From Bordetella parapertussis (lineage in GTDB: Bacteria; Pseudomonadota; Gammaproteobacteria; Burkholderiales; Burkholderiaceae_B), in NCBI GenBank assembly GCA_945868195.1, contig CAMBLP010000108.1:1-7044 (forward strand): a stretch of 7,044 nucleotides of DNA. Reading direction: 5' to 3'. Under the pieces are notes generated by a model, which was not told the origin of the DNA, ran no database searches, and saw only the letters and a list, made by a program, of their open reading frames with translations. The translations under genes and the position numbers were made by a program. This document shows, piece after piece, positions 1 through 4,733 of the stretch (position 1 is its first letter; each line of letters opens with the position of its first letter).

Positions 1-1
1 C

Positions 2-937
2 TTATTTATTAGCGAGCCACAACTGGCCATCGATATACAACTGTTTTAAACGGTTGGGCACGTTATCCATGGGGAGCGCTCCCTCAGCCTGTGTCCAGTC
101 AACCATGGAGCCGGCATAAATCTTCACGTTTTTCTGGCCGACTAACTCTGACAAGACAAACCAGTTTGTCGCAGCCCAGTGACCTGTATTACAAAAAGAG
201 ACCGTTTCTTGGTCCAATTTAACAGGCGTTGAAGAGACCAGCTTTTTTGCTTCGCCCGCGGAAACTACCGAGGAGCTGTTTGGCTCAAACCACTTGGAGT
301 GCTCAACGTTCACCGCGCCTTTTAGAGTGCCAGGCACTTTTGCAGCGGCATGGCGGGTCGAGCCATCAAAAAAGGCAGCAGGACGCGCATCAACCAACTG
401 CGCTTGACCCGCGTTAACCTTCGCCACCACCTCTTCGCGTGTCGCAATCATATTTTGATTGATTGTTGGCACAAAAGTACTGGCCGTCGCAGTGGCAGGC
501 TTATTGTCCAAAGAAAAACCCGCTGCTTGCCAAGACTTGAGACCACCATTCAAGATGGAGAGGTGTTGCAGACCCAATACTTTGAGCGTCCAGTACACGC
601 GTGCAGCCGCACCAAAATCGGTATCGTCTTTACCCGAGGACGTCACGATGACATGAGTGTCAGGCGTCAAACCCAAGCGTTGCACGAGTTTGGTCAAGTT
701 TGCTTGCGAAGGAATCTCACCTGGGTTGGTCGCAGGACCACGCCACGTCCCATAAGGCGCATTCAAGGCCCCAGGAATATGACCTGCCGCATAAGACTTT
801 GGATCGCGAATATCGAGGATGACCGTATTGGGCGCGCTCAGACCTGCTTGTACCGCTTGCGCGGATAAAAGAGGTTCGGCTGCAAACGCATTCACAGAAA
901 GCAGTAAACCCAAGAAATATGCAGCTATTTTTTTCAT
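2..937 (-). CDS. Exported two-domain rhodanese-type sulfurtransferase
   Basis: This 311-residue protein is complete. It starts with a Sec-type signal peptide (KK at 2-3, hydrophobic 4-15, likely cleavage after NAFA at 16-19), so it should act in the periplasm. Two rhodanese domains follow. The first (about 25-145) has the family motif DIRD...Y..GHIPGA at 42-57, but its active-site loop (about 99-105, TSSGKDD) has no cysteine. The second (about 165-300) has VDARP near 182-186 and a six-residue loop C249-N-T-G-H-W254 with the expected persulfide-forming cysteine. Silent N-domain and active C-domain is the usual arrangement of thiosulfate and 3-mercaptopyruvate sulfurtransferases. The loop is neither CRKGVT nor CGSGVT, so donor and acceptor cannot be assigned. 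The ATG at 937 is chosen because it directly precedes the signal peptide; only a weak AGG lies 11 nt upstream. A promoter candidate at 1019-1048 suggests its own transcription unit. The stop codon lies at 4-2. Confidence 0.93.
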   Translation of the reverse strand: MKKIAAYFLGLLLSVNAFAAEPLLSAQAVQAGLSAPNTVILDIRDPKSYAAGHIPGALNAPYGTWRGPATNPGEIPSQANLTKLVQRLGLTPDTHVIVTSSGKDDTDFGAAARVYWTLKVLGLQHLSILNGGLKSWQAAGFSLDNKPATATASTFVPTINQNMIATREEVVAKVNAGQAQLVDARPAAFFDGSTRHAAAKVPGTLKGAVNVEHSKWFEPNSSSVVSAGEAKKLVSSTPVKLDQETVSFCNTGHWAATNWFVLSELVGQKNVKIYAGSMVDWTQAEGALPMDNVPNRLKQLYIDGQLWLANK

Positions 938-962
938 GACCGAAAATACCTGTGAAAAATGA

Positions 963-995
963 TTAAGGAGACAATTGTGCGCCTAGGCTCCCCAA
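963..995 (-). other. Imperfect hairpin in the sulfurtransferase leader
   Basis: On the minus strand, TTGGGGAG (995-988) can pair with CTCCTTAA (970-963) in an 8-bp stem that includes two G-U pairs. The loop is 17 nt and contains two 8-bp palindromes, GCCTAGGC (981-988, partly in the stem) and ACAATTGT (971-978). A short T5 run (959-955) follows three bases after the stem. It could be a weak terminator or attenuator, or an operator at the palindromes. The loop is large and the stem weak, so it may also be chance. Confidence 0.3.
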
Positions 996-1018
996 AGCTG
1001 AAGTACATATTTCCTATC

Positions 1019-1048
1019 TTTATATAACCAAAAAGAATATAGAGTCAA
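1019..1048 (-). promoter_or_regulatory. Candidate sigma70 promoter for the sulfurtransferase gene
   Basis: Reading the minus strand, a -35-like TTGACT (1048-1043) is followed by an A/T-rich stretch containing TATATA (1026-1021, spacing 16) and TATAAA (1024-1019, spacing 18) as overlapping -10 candidates. TTGACT matches five of six consensus bases and TATAAA five of six. Transcription would start near 1012-1014, giving a leader of roughly 75 nt before the ATG at 937. This is the only clear promoter-like sequence I noticed in the non-coding part of the window. Confidence 0.6.
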
Positions 1049-1074
1049 AATAAAGGCAGGATTGGCAACACATT

Positions 1075-1779
1075 CTACCAGTCAATCGACTGCCCTTTGT
1101 AGTCAATAAAAAAAGCGCCCTGATGCGCCTGATCTAAACCCAGCACGTCCAACGCTTGCAACAAACCACTCGCAGACTCATAAGGGGTCAAGATCCCCTC
1201 TTGACCGACGAAGGGCTTTGTGAGGTTTGATTGCACGGTGCCTGGCTGTAGAGCGGCAATCACGGCCGATGGATTCTTACGGGCAAACTCAATCGCCGCA
1301 GTCTGTAAAAACATATTCAGCGCAGCCTTAGAGGCACGGTAACCATACCAGCCTCCTTTTTTATTGTCGGAAATACTCCCAACACGTGCGGAAAGCTTGG
1401 CATAAATCGCACGCCCCGACACCAAGCGCGGCAAGAAATGTTTCAGTAACAAAGCCGGTCCAATCGCATTGACTTGAAAACTCCGTATTAAGTGCGCTGA
1501 GTCTAGCGCGCCTAAATGCTTTTCAGGGCCCTTGCCATCGATCATCAAGGCACCCGTCGCATCCACGATCAGCGCAAAAGGACCTCGCTGACTTACCTGC
1601 GCGGATACTTGAATCATCGATGCTTCATCTTCCAGCGCAAATTCAGGGAAATGCGCCCGGGAAACTTCAACAACCTCAGCACAATTGGGATCGCTTCGCA
1701 AAACCGAAACAAAACCAGAACCAATCGCCCCTGTCGCACCCATCACCAGCGCGCGATAGCCCTCTCCCAGACTCTTCAT
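1075..1779 (-). CDS. SDR-family NAD(P)-dependent oxidoreductase, C-factor/CsgA-like
   Basis: This complete 234-residue classical-length short-chain dehydrogenase should be cytosolic, with one Rossmann domain. Visible motifs are the nucleotide-binding GATGAIGSG (14-22), a diverged NNAG equivalent DATGA (73-77), and the catalytic set N104, S135 (in SARVGS 130-135), Y147 and K151 (YRASK), then PGTVQSNLT (179-187). SR at 40-41, at the end of the second beta strand, hints at NADP(H) preference (inference). The SARVGSISDN...GGWYGYRASKAALNM stretch resembles the C-factor/CsgA-type SDR subgroup; the substrate cannot be read from sequence. Its ATG overlaps the mrpG TGA (ATGA, 1779-1776), which ties it to the antiporter operon. 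I see no Shine-Dalgarno: the preceding bases are CTCCCTGA, so expression probably depends on ribosomes finishing mrpG. A link to ion or pH homeostasis is only suggested by position. Confidence 0.92.
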   Translation of the reverse strand: MKSLGEGYRALVMGATGAIGSGFVSVLRSDPNCAEVVEVSRAHFPEFALEDEASMIQVSAQVSQRGPFALIVDATGALMIDGKGPEKHLGALDSAHLIRSFQVNAIGPALLLKHFLPRLVSGRAIYAKLSARVGSISDNKKGGWYGYRASKAALNMFLQTAAIEFARKNPSAVIAALQPGTVQSNLTKPFVGQEGILTPYESASGLLQALDVLGLDQAHQGAFFIDYKGQSIDW

Positions 1780-1789
1780 TCAGGGAGTC
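1764..1789 (-). promoter_or_regulatory. mrpG/SDR translational-coupling junction with possible start-codon hairpin
   Basis: On the minus strand, GACTC (1789-1785) can pair with GAGTC (1774-1770), putting the SDR start codon and mrpG stop in a 10-nt loop. Alternatively CTCCC (1787-1783) can pair with GGGAG (1768-1764). There is no Shine-Dalgarno ahead of the start. A ribosome terminating on mrpG would melt either fold and could reinitiate. Stems of 5 bp are short, so the structure is tentative. Confidence 0.35.
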
Positions 1790-2078
1790 GAGCTTTAGAT
1801 TTTAATTTAAGCCTAAGTGCTGCCTGTGAAAGCAAATGCGCACTGACAGGCGCGGTCACAAACACGAACAACGTAATGATCAACTCGTGTATCAAGACGC
1901 TCTCGTTGAACGCATAGACCATTGAGGCGAGTAAAACACCGCCCACGCCTAACGTCGAAGACTTGGTTGGGGCATGCAGTCGCATAAAAAACTCAGGCAA
2001 GCGAACAAGACCAATCGAACCCACCAGGATAAAAAAGGCCCCAATCAACAATAAAACGGATGTAATGACTTCAAGCAT
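1776..2078 (-). CDS. mrpG: Mrp antiporter subunit G
   Basis: This 100-residue small membrane subunit of the multi-subunit cation/proton antiporter (MnhG/PhaG family) has three predicted membrane segments, about 4-24, 41-61 and 66-88. The family signature lies between the first two: GLVRLPEFFMRLHAPTKSSTLG (23-44, given here as positions with R26, P28, R33, H35, T38 and K39 as key residues). A basic tail (KLKSKARLPE) ends the protein on the cytosolic side. Length is close to that of other family members. The start is supported by AGGAGA (2089-2084) five bases upstream of the ATG. It lies 15 nt after mrpF, the only true gap in the mrp cluster, and its TGA overlaps the start of the SDR gene. In the complex, MrpE, F and G assemble beside MrpA; MrpG is needed for activity but is not thought to be an antiporter alone. 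Confidence 0.95.
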   Translation of the reverse strand: MLEVITSVLLLIGAFFILVGSIGLVRLPEFFMRLHAPTKSSTLGVGGVLLASMVYAFNESVLIHELIITLFVFVTAPVSAHLLSQAALRLKLKSKARLPE

Positions 2079-2093
2079 GTTCGTCTCCTGTCC

Positions 2094-2363
2094 TCAGTCC
2101 ATCACATCGCCACGCGCAATATAGCGCGCAAGTGCAACGGTTGCCACAAATCCCATCAGCGCAATCAGCAACGCCGCCTCAAAATAAATAGAACTATTGT
2201 CATAGATCCCCAGCACAATCAGCAAGGCGACAGCATTGACATATAAGGTATCCAACGCAAGAATCCTGTCTGGTGTATCGGGACCTTTGATGAGCCGATA
2301 AAGGGTCAGCGCCATCGATACTCCGATCGCGATCAACGCAATTTTGATTGAAATGTCTAGCAT
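2094..2363 (-). CDS. mrpF: Mrp antiporter subunit F
   Basis: This 89-residue MnhF/PhaF-family subunit has three membrane helices (about 4-24, 37-54 and 60-83). The conserved motif between the first two is RLIKGPDTPDRILALD (23-38), with the acidic D32 and D38 and R33 typical of the family. Such charged residues near the membrane are thought to take part in ion passage in the complex (family knowledge). The ATG at 2363 lies inside the end of mrpE, with a 7-nt overlap (ATGCTAG), and is preceded by TTGGAG (2377-2372) at 8 nt. The stop (2096-2094) precedes mrpG by 15 nt. Length matches the family; nothing is missing. Confidence 0.95.
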   Translation of the reverse strand: MLDISIKIALIAIGVSMALTLYRLIKGPDTPDRILALDTLYVNAVALLIVLGIYDNSSIYFEAALLIALMGFVATVALARYIARGDVMD

Positions 2364-2845
2364 CCGAAAATCTCCAAGAGAGGTTTTTCGTAACGTTGTT
2401 GAATATCCGCGACAAGCGCTTCGGGATCACTGCAATCCAGCGCATGCACGATGAGGACCTTGTTGTCTTGGGATAAATCCGAGGAGACTGTGCCAGGCGT
2501 CATCGTAATAATGCTTGCGAGCAAGGAAATAGACATCGGCTGTGTGAGTATGAGCGGCACCTGAACAAAAACAGGCTTCAAGCGGGCTGTCGGGCCCAAG
2601 ATTAAACGTGCCACCACAATATTTGCCACGACAATATCGTAGGTGACTAAAGCGACTAAACGTAGCGCCGCAACAGCATGACGAACAGGGGGCAAATCTT
2701 TTAAAAATGGTCTACAAAGCATAGGAATACCCCACGCCAAAAACAGCGCCAACAAGACATGCGCTGCGGAAACTTCAGCGACAAGCAGCAGCCAAACCAC
2801 AAATAGCAAAAGCGACAGAACGGGATAAGGAAGCCAAGCTTTCAT
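2357..2845 (-). CDS. mrpE: Mrp antiporter subunit E
   Basis: This 162-residue MnhE/PhaE-family subunit has two or three N-terminal membrane segments (about 8-24, 28-44 and 60-82), followed by a soluble cytosolic domain with the family signature MSISLLASIITMTPGT (104-119) and VHALD (133-137). I chose the ATG at 2845 rather than an in-frame one at 3079, because it has a strong GGAGG (2857-2853) 7 nt upstream. The protein then begins with the expected MKAWLP and has normal family length, while the longer form would add non-MrpE residues read from mrpD in another frame. The ATG shares one base with the mrpD stop (TAATG), and the gene's own TAG overlaps mrpF by 7 nt. MrpE supports assembly and full activity of the antiporter; it is not expected to transport ions by itself. 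Confidence 0.95.
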   Translation of the reverse strand: MKAWLPYPVLSLLLFVVWLLLVAEVSAAHVLLALFLAWGIPMLCRPFLKDLPPVRHAVAALRLVALVTYDIVVANIVVARLILGPTARLKPVFVQVPLILTQPMSISLLASIITMTPGTVSSDLSQDNKVLIVHALDCSDPEALVADIQQRYEKPLLEIFGC

Positions 2846-4383
2846 TATTTTGCCTCCACGGGTAGAGGGCGTGGGGCACGATCTGTCGTTTGACCAATGA
2901 CTGCCTTGATGTATTGGCTTGGGGTGCTGAGTTGTTGCGCGGTTGCATCCGTAAAACGCTTTAGAGGCGCGGCATACACCACCATTAAGAGGCTGCAACC
3001 CAACAGACCCATAACCGGCAACCAACACAAACCATCCGGTGATACAGCCTGTGGGGAGGTCTCGTGAGAGGTTTTCCAAAAAATCATGCTTCCCGCGCGG
3101 GACAACGCAATCAAAACAAAGAGACTTGAAACCAAAATCGAGCCCCAGACCCAGGGCATCGAAGTGTTTTGAATCGCACTTTGCAAAATCATGAGTTTGG
3201 CCAGAAATCCAGAGGACAACGGCAAGCCCGCGACAATCACCGCACCTAAGAGGAAGACTATTCCGAGTGAAACAGGTTTTAAGAGTATCGGTCCCTGATG
3301 GAGCTGATCCTGAGCCTCTCCTCGCGCCTGCCCAATCATTTCAGCCAGCAAAAAGAGCGCCGACATAATCAGCGTGCTGTGTATCAAATAAAACAGCCCA
3401 CCCGAAAGACCCGCCACCCCTCCCGCCGAAACAGCAATCAAAATCGTACCCACCGAAGCGATCGTGAGATAAGCAAACAACTCAAGCAAGCGTTTAGCCG
3501 CAAGCGCACCGAGAGCCGCAAGAATCAGCGTGACGATTGCCACGGGCAATAGCCAAGGAGTTGTCAAATCCGCCGCAGCACCTGTGTTGTCTGGAAAAAT
3601 CAAGGTTGTAAAGCGCAAGATGGAATAGACCCCAACCTTGGTCATGATGGCGAACAAGGCCGCCACGGGCGCCGAGGCGCTTGAATACGCGGCAGGTAGC
3701 CAGAAATAGAGCGGAAATAATGCAGCCTTGATCCCAAACACACCGAGCAACATCAAACCAGACGAGCGAATCAGTGCAATATCTTCGGGCGAGGACTGTG
3801 CGATCACCTCAGCAAGATGCGCCATATTGAGCGTACCCGTCACGCTGTAGAGCAAACTGACCGCAATTAAAAATACAGCAGAACCCGTTAGGTTGATCGC
3901 CACATAGTGAACCGAGGCTCGCAAGCGTCTTTCGCCAAAGCCATACATCAGCAAACAATAAGACGCGATCAGCAGGACTTCAAAAAATACGAACAGATTA
4001 AATAGATCGCCCGTCAAAAAGGCGCCATTAATACCCATTAACTGAAACTGAAAGAGCGCGTGAAAATATTTTCCACGTGTGTCCCAACCCTGCATCGCGT
4101 AGAACAGGGCAGCGAGTGCGACGACCGCTGTCAACAACACCAACAGACCAGAGAGCCGATCCAATACGAGCACAATACCGAAGGGGGCGACCCAGTCACT
4201 GAGCGCATAGGTCTGAAAAGCACCTGTTTCTGCATCGAGGAACAAAGACACGCACACGGCGAGTAATAATGCAGTAGAAAACAAACTCAGCACACGGGTC
4301 AGCCCGGGTTGACGACCACAAAACAATAACAATGCGGCCGTCAATGCCGGAAGAATGATCGGCAGAACAAGAAGATGATTCAT
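2845..4383 (-). CDS. mrpD: Mrp antiporter subunit D (NuoM/N-like proton channel)
   Basis: This 512-residue polytopic membrane protein (about 14 helices) is homologous to complex I subunits NuoM/NuoN (proton-conducting membrane transporter family). The residues expected for proton translocation are present: E135 in NLFVFFEVLLIASY (129-142), K219 in GVFGIKAALFPLYFWLP (214-230) and K249 in AIMTKVGVYSILR (245-257). The spacing matches the glutamate near 137 and lysine near 219 known from Bacillus MrpD. It forms one of the two large ion modules of the antiporter beside MrpA. The ATG overlaps the mrpC stop (ATGA, 4383-4380), with a weak AGGGA (4395-4391) 7 nt upstream. The TAA at 2847-2845 overlaps the mrpE start. 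Normal family length; the helix core is intact and the hydrophilic C-terminal tail is short. Confidence 0.97.
   Translation of the reverse strand: MNHLLVLPIILPALTAALLLFCGRQPGLTRVLSLFSTALLLAVCVSLFLDAETGAFQTYALSDWVAPFGIVLVLDRLSGLLVLLTAVVALAALFYAMQGWDTRGKYFHALFQFQLMGINGAFLTGDLFNLFVFFEVLLIASYCLLMYGFGERRLRASVHYVAINLTGSAVFLIAVSLLYSVTGTLNMAHLAEVIAQSSPEDIALIRSSGLMLLGVFGIKAALFPLYFWLPAAYSSASAPVAALFAIMTKVGVYSILRFTTLIFPDNTGAAADLTTPWLLPVAIVTLILAALGALAAKRLLELFAYLTIASVGTILIAVSAGGVAGLSGGLFYLIHSTLIMSALFLLAEMIGQARGEAQDQLHQGPILLKPVSLGIVFLLGAVIVAGLPLSSGFLAKLMILQSAIQNTSMPWVWGSILVSSLFVLIALSRAGSMIFWKTSHETSPQAVSPDGLCWLPVMGLLGCSLLMVVYAAPLKRFTDATAQQLSTPSQYIKAVIGQTTDRAPRPLPVEAK
2853..2857 (-). promoter_or_regulatory. 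Shine-Dalgarno of mrpE, fixes its start
   Basis: GGAGG on the minus strand sits 7 nt before the ATG at 2845, inside the last codons of mrpD. It is the best ribosome-binding site I see in the operon and decides for the 162-residue MrpE start over the in-frame ATG at 3079. Confidence 0.8.
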
Positions 4384-4733
4384 CCGCGCTTCCCTTCTTG
4401 CTGTGGCTCAACCTCGTGACCGTCAACATGATCAGACTGGGTCTCATGTCGCGTTCTCAGTGCAAGCTCAACGATGAATCCCGTCATCCCGAAACCAATC
4501 ACAATCGCTGTGAGCACTAACGCCTGAGGGAGAGGATCGGCGTACGACAAAGCCTGCTCAGAAATCACAGGAGGACGACCAGACACCAAGCGACCCATGG
4601 CAAAGATGAACAGATTGACGGCATAACCCAAGAGTGACAGTCCCAGTACCACTGAAAATGTCCGGCCACGCAAAATCAAATAAATCCCGCATGCCGTCAC
4701 AATACCCAGCGCAGAAGACAGTAATAGTTCCAT
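4380..4733 (-). CDS. mrpC: Mrp antiporter subunit C (NuoK-like)
   Basis: This 117-residue, three-helix membrane subunit (about 3-21, 27-49 and 68-92) is homologous to NuoK of complex I and belongs to the MnhC/PhaC family. Recognisable parts are LGLSLLGYAVNLFIF (30-44), the loop with D66-P-L-P-Q-A-L-V-L-T75 and AIVIGFG (76-82). In the complex it sits between MrpA and MrpD and links their ion paths. The ATG shares one base with the mrpA stop (TAATG, 4735-4731), and AGGAG (4748-4744) lies 10 nt upstream. The TGA overlaps the mrpD start by 4 nt. The C-terminal tail (93-117) is hydrophilic, rich in His and acidic residues (H96, H102, H106), and ends in KRG. Such tails vary in the family. Confidence 0.96.
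   Translation of the reverse strand: MELLLSSALGIVTACGIYLILRGRTFSVVLGLSLLGYAVNLFIFAMGRLVSGRPPVISEQALSYADPLPQALVLTAIVIGFGMTGFIVELALRTRHETQSDHVDGHEVEPQQEGKRG

Larger units (their letters stand above)
938..1074. other. Intergenic region between the SDR and sulfurtransferase genes
   Basis: This is the only substantial non-coding stretch in the window. From the SDR side it holds the promoter candidate (1019-1048), then the hairpin with two palindromes (963-995), then the weak ribosome-binding region of the sulfurtransferase gene. Nothing between the SDR stop (1075) and the -35 element forms a strong stem followed by a T run, so no rho-independent terminator for the upstream operon is visible. No small ORF or RNA gene was recognised. 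Confidence 0.7.

Noticed and set aside
350..868. Plus-strand 172-codon open frame opposite the sulfurtransferase gene
   Set aside because: It is antisense to a gene with a signal peptide and clear rhodanese motifs. The translation is Arg-, Gln- and Thr-rich without domains, as expected of a shadow frame.
961..978. GGAG-containing sequence on the plus strand as a start site for a small plus-strand gene
   Set aside because: No plausible start codon and open frame follows it before stops; it is better explained as part of the minus-strand leader hairpin.
1516..1917. Plus-strand 133-codon open frame across the SDR and mrpG genes
   Set aside because: It runs antisense through two well-supported genes and has no recognisable family or ribosome-binding site.
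2357..3079. 240-residue extended version of mrpE starting at 3079
   Set aside because: The extra 78 residues are read from the mrpD coding sequence in another frame and do not resemble MrpE. The internal ATG at 2845 has GGAGG at the right distance and gives the normal length.
4196..4447. Minus-strand 83-codon open frame spanning the mrpC/mrpD junction
   Set aside because: It overlaps both conserved subunits in a different frame and has no family features.
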